This document shows positions 1-8,684 of a stretch of DNA of 11,899 bases, piece after piece. Both the position numbers and the translations under genes were made by a program. Under the pieces are notes generated by a model, which was given only the letters and a program-made list of their open reading frames with translations, had not been told where the DNA came from and did not search any database. Position 1 is the stretch's first letter. Each line of letters starts with the position of its first letter. Source of the stretch: Cephalothrix simula (Eukaryota; Nemertea; Palaeonemertea; Archinemertea; Cephalotrichidae); contig JAXIUW010234729.1 in assembly GCA_035591015.1 (NCBI GenBank), positions 1 to 11,899 of the forward strand. The letters are read 5' to 3'.

Positions 1-476
1 CACACAATTAAACCTTTTTAAGTGAATATAAGTATTTATTTTATTAATCCAATACCATTGTATATAAATATTAAACTCTAATCAACAGTATTATATTATT
101 AAAAACATTTCATATAGATAAATATAATATACATTTTTATGTAAATATACAGAATATATAATCTCTGTATACAAATTGCATACAATCAAAAATACAAAAT
201 TCATCAATACAAAACATACAAAATCAAATATACTATAAATATAAATTGCAAAAAAATCATGCACTATTTTATCAACAATTTCATGTTTTTTTCTTCCTAC
301 GAATAGGAGACTAGATTATGATTATATGAAAAATTCAAGCAATCAAGCCATGCAAATCATTATGCAGTATATAATTAATTCTCACTAATTAAAAGGGATT
401 CAATATGTTGGACATTACAAAAATAGGGCTTTGAGCCGTCTTTGAATACTTTAACAAAATAAAGACAGCTAGTATA
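1..476. other. AT-rich sequence, no gene seen
   Basis: Very low GC with many A/T runs. No zinc-finger motif, RNA gene or repeat of note was seen on either strand. It may be intron or intergenic DNA beyond the last exon in this window. Confidence 0.4.
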
Positions 477-531
477 TAAGTAAAAAATGTGACCCTACAA
501 TAATCTAAGTAAAAAATGTGACATTACAATA
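477..531. repeat. Two tandem copies of a 26-bp unit
   Basis: TAAGTAAAAAATGTGAC...TACAATA occurs at 477-502 and again at 506-531, differing only at the two bases between GAC and TACAATA. The period is 29 bases. It is a short local duplication with no evident function. Confidence 0.75.
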
Positions 532-1225
532 GGTAATCAATTCCCTTTAAAGAAAATCAGAAAAAATTACGTTCGAAACTTTGGGTTTTTTTCTTTTACC
601 CGCGCCAAAATACTTAAACACAAGAATTTGAGAAATCATGTTGTGGCCATCACGTTCAAAATAAAACAATTTGAATTTCATATGTATCTCTTAATAGAAT
701 ATCGGCGATAGAATCCCAACCCAGCTGTATCGTGCCATAAAGGATACATTGCACTCGTGGGATGTATTACTCACGTAATGGTTATTATAATACTTTATTT
801 GGTATATTGAATATATACTGCTGATTGATAAACGAGGTGTTTACACAGTAAGTAAAATAAGTAACCGTTTTATATCATGGCTGATTAGTTTTTTATCAAC
901 TTCAGTGCAGTGTATCAGAAAGTGTTGCGTATATCACAGATATACGCATACTTTTTACAAATCCTCAGATGGTCTAATCGTGCGATATACCAGATTTGTA
1001 TTGCACCTAATTTTTCCAGATGGGTATATATCAACGATAATTTGACAAGGAAAGTGGGTGTAAAATTTTGTAGCGAGTTTCCATTAAATGCACCCTCCCC
1101 CGTTTTATTCTCTTCATTTGGGTTTCAATGCCATTATGAGGACATGCACATGTACATGCCTCTAGAAAAATTACATCTAAATTTACTTTACTTCTGAATC
1201 ACTTGAATAATAGATTTCCATCTTA
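532..1225. other. Non-coding sequence beyond exon A, no gene seen
   Basis: A plus-strand frame over 910-1197 has no recognisable domain and no supporting splice or promoter signals, so it is treated as random. The remainder is AT-rich without supported repeats. Confidence 0.4.
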
Positions 1226-1231
1226 TTTATT
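1226..1231 (-). promoter_or_regulatory. Possible poly(A) signal for exon A transcripts
   Basis: AATAAA on the minus strand about 200 bases after the exon A stop codon and just beyond the foldback. In such AT-rich DNA the hexamer is common by chance, so only its position supports the call. Confidence 0.3.
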
Positions 1232-1291
1232 CAGTTAAGTTCAGTAAAATTTAAACATAATTATCGGTGATTTAAATCATTTAAAAATCAA

Positions 1292-1433
1292 TATCGTAAT
1301 ATGGGGCTATTAGGGACACGTGGACTATAAGGGACAGTAACAACTACGGTATACTTAGAAGAAATCTCAAACTTTGTTTTAATTTAACTGTCCCTAATGA
1401 TGTCCCTAATACATGTAGCCCCATTTTACGGTA
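1292..1433. repeat. Foldback (inverted repeat) in the 3' UTR of exon A
   Basis: The left arm begins ATGGGGCTATTAGGGACA at 1301. The right arm, read in reverse complement, begins ATGGGGCTACATGTATTAGGGACA. Both arms then continue with a second AGGGACAG block, and outward with TAYCGTAAWATGGGGC. The arms nearly meet, leaving an interior of about 60 bases. It ends only a few bases from the exon A stop codon, so any exon A mRNA would carry it as a hairpin. It may be a tiny foldback or MITE-type element. I cannot see a clear target-site duplication. Confidence 0.7.
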
Positions 1434-1435
1434 AC

Positions 1436-1869
1436 TCAAAATGACGTTTCAAAAACAACAGGGTCTGGTCTGATATCTGAATTATTATACATCATCATTC
1501 GTTCATCAAACGATTTTGATGGCGAAATTCCGGTATTAGAACCATAATCAATTGACATTTTACCTAGAGACTCTCTTTTTAAAGTCCTTCTTGGTGGAGG
1601 GAGAGTGGCTGGGTCTTCACCATGCGCTGAAACCATGTGCCGGTTCATATTAGTATTTCGAGTGAAACCTTTCCCACAAACATTACAATAACATTTTTTC
1701 TCGCCTAAGTGGATGGATTTTACATGACGCGCCAAATCACCTTTAGCCTTGTATTTATTGTCGCAAAATTCACATTGGAAGGGACGCTCGTCTAAGTGAA
1801 CTGTTCTTACATGACGCTTTAATTTTATTATGGACTTTAAATCTTTGAAACATATCCTGCACACTCCAC
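1436..1869 (-). CDS. Alternative 3'-terminal exon A: three C2H2 zinc fingers plus basic/polar tail
   Basis: Partial CDS (last exon) of 143 residues after the junction codon, ending in TGA. It probably forms the DNA-binding end of a nuclear transcription factor. Counting from the first whole codon (GGA), finger 1 is C3/C6/H19/H24, finger 2 is C32/C35/H48/H53 and finger 3 is C61/C64/H77/H82. All have C-x2-C-x12-H-x4-H spacing and seven-residue linkers of HLDERPF and HLGEKKCY type. The 61-residue tail starts with a Pro/Arg/Lys-rich stretch (PPPRRTLKRE) that could help nuclear import, then turns polar. The exon starts after a TTTTAG acceptor, and the first two bases (GT) finish a codon from an upstream exon. 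No in-frame ATG is needed or expected. There is no splice donor before the stop, so it is terminal. The phase matches the other three zinc-finger exons here, which is why I read it as one of several alternative ends of a lola-like BTB-zinc-finger gene. The family name is inference because no BTB domain is in the window. Confidence 0.85.
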
Positions 1870-1908
1870 CTAAAATGTAAAGAATGTTTTAAGCAAAAAG
1901 AAGAAATA
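1870..1908 (-). promoter_or_regulatory. 3' splice site of exon A
   Basis: On the minus strand a pyrimidine-rich run (TATTTCTTCTTTTTGC, then TTCTTTACATTTTAG) ends in AG directly before the first finger codons. The open frame begins within five bases of the finger's first cysteine, so an upstream exon must supply the start of the protein. This fixes the exon start at 1869. Confidence 0.7.
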
Positions 1909-1941
1909 GGGCATGAGGGCGCGCTCATTATACGGGTTATA

Positions 1942-2022
1942 TTAAAAAAATGAGTCGCCAAATTCTTTACACAAGTGGCAGGAAAATAGGAGTTTTCCAC
2001 ATAGGTGTGCAAAAATGCCCCC
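1942..2022 (-). pseudogene. Possible decayed zinc-finger fragment
   Basis: A short minus-strand frame reads HLCGKLLFSCHLCKEFGDSFF and then stops at TAA (1942-1944). It resembles a finger start (C-x2-C-x3-F) and recalls the second finger of exon C, which has FSCFLC and FGD in similar positions. The histidine pair is missing and the frame is closed upstream, beside a run of ten G. It sits about 75 bases upstream of exon A. It could be the remains of a lost alternative exon or a chance match. Confidence 0.25.
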
Positions 2023-2121
2023 CCCCCTCACCTATGTTCTCAGGCACAATGACAGTTACCCGAAAAATCACTGTTGGATAGGTAATCGATTGTAAATGAA
2101 CGATTTGCAGATTAAAAGCCT

Positions 2122-2197
2122 GTGACGTCATTGAGGCGCAGCTTATAGGGGTACAGCCCTGACATTTTTCCGCTCGGCTACGCCTCGATGACATTAC
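2122..2197. repeat. Small foldback with TGACGTCA-like arms
   Basis: The arms GTGACGTCATTGAGGCG (2122-2138) and, in reverse complement, GTAATGTCATCGAGGCG (2181-2197) match at 15 of 17 positions. Similarity carries on outward for about ten more bases (AAAGYCTGT). The 42-base interior is GC-richer than the surroundings. It lies in the intron upstream of exon A. Its origin is unknown; it may be the remains of a MITE. Confidence 0.55.
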
Positions 2198-3765
2198 AGA
2201 CTTTACTTAAATTGTGTATCAATATATTCTGCAGAAAGCTAATACAAATGTCTTACTCATTTCTAGTATATCTGCTGGAACTTTTATCCTGCTTTTACCT
2301 ATTATAAGGTACGGAGAATATTTCAGATTTAAGCTTTATGCGTTTTATAATAATATTCATTAACGCATTGAAAGTAAAACGTAAAATGTAAAATTTGATT
2401 TTTACATTTAATAAAAACTGTGTTTTATAGTTCCCTTCAAAAGCTGAAAGCCTCAAAACTTCGTTAACTTCAACCTCTAACATCAACTGAAACTTAATAC
2501 ACCATAATTAAAAAATATAAAACCTATTTTAAATTTATTCTAAAATGTTCCCAAATAAGTAAACAACCTTACAAAAGGATATCCTTTTTTAAAATAAAAA
2601 CCAAACCCTGAATTGTAAAATATACATGTCAATCAACCTAAATTGTTAATATCAAATTTAAAAAAAACAACACGTATGATACGATAAGTCATAATGCAAT
2701 TGCAAATAATACATAATTCAGTTAATTTTGTAAAAACCCACAAAAAATGTTATAAAAATATCACGAATCTAGACTATATATCAACTATCCCACACGCAGA
2801 CAAAATCAAAATAAATAATTTTAAAATGCCCTCAAATTAGTAAATCACATATCTAAGAGTTCTTTGAGCAATTTAAAGCAGTATTTTTCAAAGTGTTAGT
2901 TACATGTATAAAAGAAAAAAATGGAAAGAATTGTTAGGTCATCAGCGATTTTTAAAAACCGCCCGCGCTAGTCTTTTCTTAAAGACTGTTGCTAATACAC
3001 CCCGTTGTTGAGATAAAAGTTCTCTATAGTAACCTACCCGCTACCCTATTGTAGGTCCACACCCCTTTGGCTTTTGAATTTTATATATTCTGAAAACTTT
3101 GGAAAATGGAAATTCAAGTATGATGGGGTTGCGCCACCCTCTGTCCGTCCGGGGCCTAAATCCATATATTAATTTGAAAAAAAAATGTTTCAAAAAATTA
3201 TCCGGTACCAAAACATAACAAAACTGGAATCTAATTTTTTCCTCCTAAGTCTTCAGAATAAATAAGAGCCCCCGCTTTCAAAAAATAGTGTTGGGGGGGA
3301 TGGCTTTTTCTGATGACCTTAAATTTCAATTCTGCTTTACATTTTTTAAAACTCGTAGTAATACTTAACATATACGAAATACGTCTAACAAGAAAATAAC
3401 TATCAAAAACAAAAAAAACTGCCTCTGCAAGAACGAAAATGGCAAAAACATTTTCAAAATGGGAATGGATCATGGAATGTACAAAAGTATAAACTAATCT
3501 AGCACATATCATATTATAAGGAATCCCTGCTTCCAAATATAATAATATAATATATCATTCTCCAGGAAGAAATTTTAACAGGATAACATTAGGGGTTAAA
3601 ACTATCATTTATCAATCAAAAAACGAAAAAAGAAACAATTAATGGAACGGCTTAAAAATAACTGAGGAAAACAACTATACAAATAAAAATTAGTTACAAA
3701 AACAATAACAATATAGTTATCAAAAATACTAAAACCCTGCTTATCAAAATATCACACAAAAATAT
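2198..3765. other. AT-rich intron/3' UTR with no gene seen
   Basis: This holds the exon B 3' UTR and the intron towards exon A. It is low in GC with many A/T runs. A GC-richer patch lies near 2940-3160, with a perfect 7-bp hairpin AGTCTTT/AAAGACT at 2970-2987. I found no AATAAA on the minus strand within about 500 bases of the exon B stop; the nearest I noticed is near 2533-2538. Frames here show no domain and are judged random. Confidence 0.5.
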
Positions 3766-4352
3766 TTACAAAGCTCCAGGAAAAACTGTTTGAAGTCCTT
3801 GCATGGTTCTTGGCATTGAGCTTGAATGGGAGCTATCAGACGATTCCTCGCTTTGTTTGCTGCAGTCAGAATCCTTTGGCGAAGTAGATGTAGTGCCGCC
3901 GCGCAATTCCGGACTAATTATAGGCGTTTTTATTGCATTAACTCCCTTGAATTCATGTGAATGTAATGCAAAATCAATCATTTTTGAAGTATTATTATTG
4001 TTCAAAACTGATTCATCATCATCAACTAGGTCCGGAGAATCCTTAAGACCGTGTTGTCGCGCCTGATGACGTTTGAGATTCCGTTTTGAGAAGAAATCCC
4101 GATCGCAGATGGAGCATTTAAAGTCCCATGCTCGAACCAATTCATGCGAACGCATATGATATCTAAGATTACAATTTTGCGTAAAGCTTTTTCCGCAATA
4201 CGTACAGCTATATTTTTTAACTCCTAAATGTACAGTTGATATATGTCGCTGTCTATTTCTTGCTAAAGTAAACTTTTTATTACAATATTGACAGAAATAT
4301 CCAGAGTTATTAGTTTGCATACCAAGCTCGTCTTTAATATATTGCTTCAAAT
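3766..4352 (-). CDS. Alternative 3'-terminal exon B: three C2H2 zinc fingers plus Ser/acidic tail
   Basis: Partial CDS (last exon) of 194 residues after the junction codon; the first whole codon is TTG (Leu). A polar 19-residue lead comes first. Finger 1 is C20/C23/H36/H41, finger 2 is C49/C52/H65/H69 (x3 histidine spacing) and finger 3 is C79/C82/H95/H100. Fingers 2 and 3 are joined by a nine-residue linker, as in exon D. The 94-residue tail has an acidic patch (DDDE), an Asn run and a Ser-rich stretch (SEESSDSSHSSS), which suggests disorder and phosphorylation sites. The exon follows a GTTTTGCAG acceptor, with AT completing the incoming codon. It has no donor before its stop. It probably acts as one alternative DNA-binding end of a lola-like BTB-zinc-finger factor; gene identity is inferred. 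A broken inverted copy of its third-finger region lies upstream at 4787-4944. Confidence 0.88.
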
Positions 4353-4375
4353 CTGCAAAACAGATAATTTAGTCT
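4353..4375 (-). promoter_or_regulatory. 3' splice site of exon B
   Basis: The minus strand reads TTATCTGTTTTGCAG and then the first exon bases AT. A U-rich tract and CAG lie directly ahead of the open frame, and the entry phase equals that of exons A, C and D. This fixes the exon start at 4352. Confidence 0.75.
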
Positions 4376-4747
4376 TAGAAATACATGTAGCTAATGACGT
4401 CACAGACATGTGTTAGAAAGGACAGTTATATAGTACATGTAGGTTAGAATGTTACCCTAATTAAAGCAACAGAAAGCCAGAGACTTATTATTATGAGTAT
4501 TACTTTAAAATATTTTTTTGTAAAACAAAAATTACTTAGGTTATGAATCTTAAAATTACTTAAGGTAACAAATCAAAAAGTTTTACAAACTTAGTATGCA
4601 ACACCAATATTTACTTGAACATACAGAAGTATTTTCATGAAAAAAATTAACAGTACAATTATTGTAACATAACATTATAAATCCGTGTTTTAAGTAAACA
4701 TTAAAAATCCACAAGTAAATAAATTTTAGAATTTAAGAATTTATTTT

Positions 4748-4785
4748 CTTACGTTTCGACTAGCATCACTGCTAGTCATCATCAG
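4748..4785 (-). ncRNA. Hammerhead-ribozyme-like motif, probably degenerate
   Basis: The minus strand reads CUGAUGA, one extra U, a perfect 7-bp stem GACUAGC/GCUAGUC closed by a six-base loop, then GAAA. That is the order of the hammerhead core (CUGANGA, stem II, GAAA). A stem III can be drawn from CGUAAG with CUUGUG (4710-4715), but the bases that follow are GA instead of the expected UH cleavage site, and the extra U breaks the core. Similar motifs are known near the ends of Penelope-like retroelements. Activity is unlikely as it stands. Confidence 0.35.
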
Positions 4786-4786
4786 A

Positions 4787-4944
4787 AAATGCTCTGCGAT
4801 CGGGATTTCTTCTCAAAACGGAATCGTCACCAGGCACGACAACACGGTCTTAAGGATTCTCCGGACCTAGTTGATTATGAATAATCTGTTTTGAACAATA
4901 ATACTGCAAAAATGATTGATTTTGCATTAAATTCACATAAATTC
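4787..4944 (+). pseudogene. Broken inverted copy of the exon B third-finger region
   Basis: The plus strand matches the coding strand of exon B over exon positions 3949-4119 (about 171 bases), but in the opposite orientation. It lies roughly 670 bases away. Apart from gaps, only about nine substitutions were seen by eye, so the copy is fairly recent. Gaps of 4, 6 and 3 bases remove one of the finger's cysteines (C-S-I-C shrinks to a single Cys) and two residues before the first histidine. A TAA stop at 4882-4884 ends the frame. It lacks a splice acceptor and cannot encode a finger. Its flanks are inverted repeats (4699-4991), so it may have been carried in by a small mobile element. Confidence 0.85.
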
Positions 4945-4991
4945 TACAAATTTCTAAATTATAAAATATATTTAATTGTGGATTTTTAAGG

Positions 4992-5896
4992 AAACAATAC
5001 AATATTTAAACAAATTAAAAGATTATTATTCATAATAACCTATTAAAAACTAACTTGAAATAAAAAAAGTTATATAAATATCATTCAAATATAAGCTAAA
5101 TCATTATTTTAGATTTGTCTAAAATAATGGTCCCCTGAGCTAATTCAAATATCAATAAAAATCTACAGGAACTTACTGCTTACCCTAGTAAGTCAAATCA
5201 AACATACCCAGTAACTAAAATTAAAATCTAACGCACATCCTCATTTGTTGATACTGTTTTTGTGAACAAACCATTTTTTATCATTTCGAAAATAACCAAA
5301 TAAAGGACGTTCACTAGTCACATTTCTCACAAAAAAACGACGATCCACATCGAAATCCAAACAATTCATAAAATGAAACCTTCAATTCGACCAGGATTTT
5401 ATATATATTTCTGATTCGACTAATCAAATTGAGAGAATTGAATAATACAAGAAAAATACACAAATGAACGAAAAATAAAACAATTTTCATTATCATACAA
5501 TATATATATTTCAGTTTTTGTATATAAAAAGACTGTATAAATGCAATAAGTATGTAAATAAAGCTAGGCTAAACATTAAAACAGTGAGTCTAAAATACGA
5601 ACACGATATAGTTACTCCTCGCATTATATACTACATCTTGTAGTTCAAAGTATTTCAGCCAAAAAATGGGCCTTTTACAGATCATCTTACCCTTAAGTTC
5701 AAACCCCACCAGAACTTTTATTGAAGAAGGTATTAATACTATTTTTTCCATAAGGCGTTGGCGGAGTGGATGGAGTGAGATAATTCATGTATATTTAAAT
5801 CTACAATTTTTTCAGAGTTGTAATTTAATACCACAATAATGACCACAAAGGCAGATCAACTGCCCAGAAAATAATATTTTGATAACGTGGTCCATA
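4992..5896. other. AT-rich intron with no gene seen
   Basis: Part of the long stretch between exons C and B. It has an ATTTTAGA/TCTAAAAT inverted repeat near 5105-5130 and AT-rich low-complexity sequence. I see no coding, RNA or mobile signal that I can support. A short minus-strand Cys-x2-Cys frame near 5314-5335 has no histidines and is judged chance. Confidence 0.5.
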
Positions 5897-6493
5897 ATAT
5901 TTTCACGCTGTTTTTAGAGGAAAAAAAACTTAATTTTCAAATGTAAATATTTGCCACTTTTAGAGGAGTGATTTGTGTACTGTTTTCGGAGTTTTGTCAT
6001 TTGAAAGCTGATCTTTCATGCAAACCATCCCATAAATATTTGCCATTATTTTCTATAAAAACTTTTGATTTTAAAACTAATCTATTTCGTCTCTCCTAGC
6101 CCACTGATTCATCCTACTCGCAGTAAAATTGATCATTCGTTAAGAGTTCGGTGAAAATTCAATCAATATCAGCCAAGTCAGTTGACTTAATGGCTTATGA
6201 AACGAAGTTATGAAGGTACCGGTTACATTGACTAATAACGATCGATTTTCGCCTATTTCCGACCTAAATTTTACTGCGAGTAGCGTGAATCAATGGGCTA
6301 TATGTGAGACGGAAAAGGGTAATTTTAAAATCAAAATGTTTTATAGAAAGGAATAGAAGAATGGGTATGAATGGAAAGGTGGGATCTCAAATGATCAGAA
6401 TCAGAAAACAAAACACAGTTGACCAATCACTTCACTAAATAAACCTGTAGTTTGAAAATGGAGTTTTTCACTGCACAAACAGCGTTAGATACT
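5897..6493. mobile_element. Long foldback element (about 600 bp, arms of about 200 bp)
   Basis: The outer ends are ACGCTGTTT (5905) and, in reverse complement of 6477-6485, the same word. The arms then match piece by piece: CATTTGA, CTTTCAT, TTTCTATAAAA, TTTTGATTTTAAAA, then TAGCCCAYTGATTCA and CTACTCGCAGTAAAATT nearest the centre (left about 6080-6130, right about 6268-6320). The middle contains a further hairpin, AGCCAAGTCA/TGACTTAATGGCT (6170-6196). No frame of note lies inside. It is a non-autonomous DNA element of foldback/MITE type; the family and exact target-site duplication are not resolved. Confidence 0.75.
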
Positions 6494-6500
6494 TTTAAGT

Positions 6501-7030
6501 AGTATATATGATTCAGGAAATTAGTAGAATCAAGTGGACACCTATGCACACCATAATCCAAGATGGTGGAATGTGAGTAGCTTTAATAATGATGTATTCA
6601 TTTATAGTTTAGGAGGGTTACTTTTTTAAGTAGATAATTATGATAAGTATGACGTAATAAATAATCAAATACAAACCGTAGTGGGATAAATCTAATTAAA
6701 AGCACTTGAGGTTGTTATTAAAAATTGATAATAATGACAATGATAAGTAGATAATGACATAACGATGACCATAAAAAATTGATAGTGCTTTAGCCCCTGA
6801 AGGCCTGAAGGATACTAAATGTTAAAATTTGAATTTTAATAAATTGATATAACAAAGGTTAATGGATAACTCTAAAAAATTGATGTAACGTAGTAATTGA
6901 TTATTTATTACGTCATACTTATCAAAATTATCTACTTATTACGTCATTACTTACTTATCACTGTCCGCCATTTTGGATTTGATTCGATCATAGGAGCCAT
7001 TCTAAGAGTTTCCTGGTGCATATATACTTC
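6501..7030. mobile_element. Second inverted-repeat element (MITE-like), abutting the first
   Basis: The ends AGTATATATG (6501) and, in reverse complement of the right end, AAGTATATATG are followed in both arms by CAGGAAA, TAGAAT and AATCCAARATGGYGGA. An inner pair, 6629-6669 and 6897-6937, matches almost perfectly over about 40 bases and includes TGATAAGTATGACGTAATAA. The core holds several AAAATTGAT words. No transposase frame is present. It differs in sequence from the neighbouring foldback at 5897-6493, which ends within about ten bases of it. Confidence 0.75.
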
Positions 7031-7470
7031 TCCTTTAGCCTTTGATATTTCCAAAATATTTATTTTCCAAAACTTATAACCCTATTCTAGCTGATTTCAC
7101 AATAATCTTGAATAAACAACACAATGTAATAAATATACATATAAACAAATGGAAGTAAAAATTGGATGGGGCATCCATCGAACCCCGTCTAGTTATCATT
7201 GAGGAGCATCTGAACCCCTTAAACAAATGCATTTTTGGAAATGGTATGAAAAATTTCCATTTTTGCTCCAACTTGTAAGCAGTGGTGGTGCAAAATGATT
7301 TTACAGGTCCCACTTTTTGCATAGGACCCATCTTGCGCCCAAGGCAATACGATTATCATCCTATGAGTGCATAGGACCCCGGTAATGGGGTCATTTGTTA
7401 TGCTTGATATGCCAAAAAACCCATTGTATCTGTTTTGATCTTGAAAAATTCAGGGTGCCCCCACAGCAGG
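7031..7470. other. Intron between repeats, no gene seen
   Basis: A moderately AT-rich stretch. The word TGCATAGGACCC occurs twice (near 7318 and 7369), too short to call a repeat family. The minus-strand frame over 7074-7331 has no recognisable domain and no conserved start context. Confidence 0.4.
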
Positions 7471-7750
7471 GTGGCCAGTGTTCCAAGATTTTATTTTCCC
7501 TGATTTCCAGGACTCTTTGCAAAAAATTCCCTGACTTTTTTCAGGCAACGTATTAGCAAAATATTTGAAAATATTCAAAAGCGACATAATTCCTTAATAA
7601 CCGCAAAGCGACAAAAATTATTGCGGAAAGGTTCGAAGAATAAATATTCCCTGACTTTTTCACTTTTTATGAAATTTCCGGACTTTTCCATGACTCTTGA
7701 AGGCCAAATTAAAATCCCCTGACTTTTCCCTGATTTTCAGGAATTTGAAA
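7471..7750. repeat. Dispersed repeat, copy 1 (CCCTGACTTTT type)
   Basis: It starts GTGGCCAGTGTTCCAAGATTTT and contains several CCCTGACTTTTTC and CCCTGACTTTTCCCTGA words. An internal block has AATATT...AAAGCGRCATAATT and AAAGCGACAAA. A diverged copy in the same orientation lies at 8296-8569, with the order of blocks kept. No terminal inverted repeats or tail were seen. It is probably an old interspersed repeat in the intron between exons C and B. Confidence 0.7.
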
Positions 7751-8295
7751 ATTCGTCTATTTTTGACATTGTGTCATAATATGCTGTGTAACTTTTTTCA
7801 TGCCCTTTCCAAAAATGTATATGGATTCCTTTCTAGGAATCTCTAACTGGGGCCGACATTTCACCTTTTACGTTGCCTCATCCCAATTTCTCATCCACTG
7901 GCGCAGAAAATTACTTCACAAAAAGACTTGAGATTTATATAACAATTGAATATTTATAACGACAAAAAGCAAATGCATCGGGTAAAAAATATTTTATGAT
8001 AAACGAAAATCATTAGTACAAGCTCTACGTGATTTAAATCACTTATAAAATTGCTATTAAAAAAATAAAATAAAAATATCAATGCACCTTGCATTGATTA
8101 AAGCCCCTTTTAAAATGCAATTAGCATGATTTTATACAATGTTAAAAATGACAAAAAAACTAATGAGCACCCTAGAATATAACTAGTTTTTAATTTAAGG
8201 GAGGTATCATAGTTTTGAAGATTAACTTTAAATTTTTCTTTTCGTTAATAAAATAATATGATCAATCGTGAAAAAATAAAAATTGATTTTTCATG
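7751..8295. other. Spacer between the two direct repeats
   Basis: AT-rich sequence with no supported gene. It holds a perfect 14-base palindrome GTGATTTAAATCAC near 8030. Whether it and both flanking repeats belong to one larger composite element cannot be told. Confidence 0.35.
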
Positions 8296-8569
8296 GTGGC
8301 CACTGTTTCATGATTTTCATTTTTCCTGACTTTTCCCTGACCCTTTTTCAGGGAATGTGCAGAAGCAAAAAATTTGGTAAATATTCATAAAGCGGCATAA
8401 TTATATGATAACCGCTAATAACCAGAAAGATTTTTATGCGTAAAGCGACAAATGTTTATTGCATAAACAGTGGAAGAATAAAAGTTCCCTGACTTTCATT
8501 GACTTTAAAAGGCAAAAGTAAAAGTAAAACTGAAATTCCCTGACTTTTCCCTGGTTTCTAGGTTTTCCA
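8296..8569. repeat. Dispersed repeat, copy 2 (CCCTGACTTTT type)
   Basis: It starts GTGGCCACTGTTTCATGATTTT and carries the same block order as 7471-7750: CCTGACTTTTCCCTGA, AAATATTCATAAAGCGGCATAATT, TAACCGC, AAAGCGACAAA, GGAAGAATAAA, then TTCCCTGACTTTTCCCTG at the end. Many substitutions and small gaps separate the two copies, so they are old or arrived separately. Confidence 0.7.
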
Positions 8570-8684
8570 ATATCGATTGGCAATGAGACTTGGACTGACA
8601 AAGTCAGGATTAGCTCTTCTCAAATGTGTTAGGCTTTAGTGGTGATTATTGATTAGTAGTAACTGACTTCTGAAAACCTAGAGA

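Larger units (their letters stand above)
4699..4991. mobile_element. Terminal-inverted-repeat segment carrying an exon fragment
   Basis: The left arm (4699-4745) starts at TTAAAAATCCACAA and continues through an AT-rich stretch. The right arm (about 4940-4991), in reverse complement, reads CCTTAAAAATCCACAA and follows the same pattern for about 45 bases with scattered mismatches. Between the arms are a hammerhead-like motif (4748-4785) and a degenerate copy of exon B (4787-4944). AAACA occurs just outside both ends and may be a target-site duplication, but it is short and weak in AT-rich DNA. No transposase is present. It looks like a non-autonomous element that captured host exon sequence, though an inverted duplication by repair is possible. 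Confidence 0.55.

Noticed and set aside
910-1197. Plus-strand open frame of 95 codons
   Set aside because: No recognisable domain, no splice or promoter context, and composition like the surrounding non-coding DNA.
3231-3536. Minus-strand open frame of 101 codons downstream of exon B
   Set aside because: No domain or splice signal; its hydrophobic content is what AT-rich random sequence gives.
3803-4066. Plus-strand open frame inside exon B
   Set aside because: It is the antisense shadow of the exon B tail, which has clear zinc fingers and a splice acceptor on the other strand.
4394-4401. TGACGTCA palindrome near exon B, a CRE-like site
   Set aside because: A single 8-base match in an intron without other promoter evidence is expected by chance.
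5314-5496. Minus-strand frame ending in a CEKCD motif, considered as a degenerate finger
   Set aside because: Only a Cys-x2-Cys pair is present; there is no downstream Phe, Leu or histidine pair and no acceptor.
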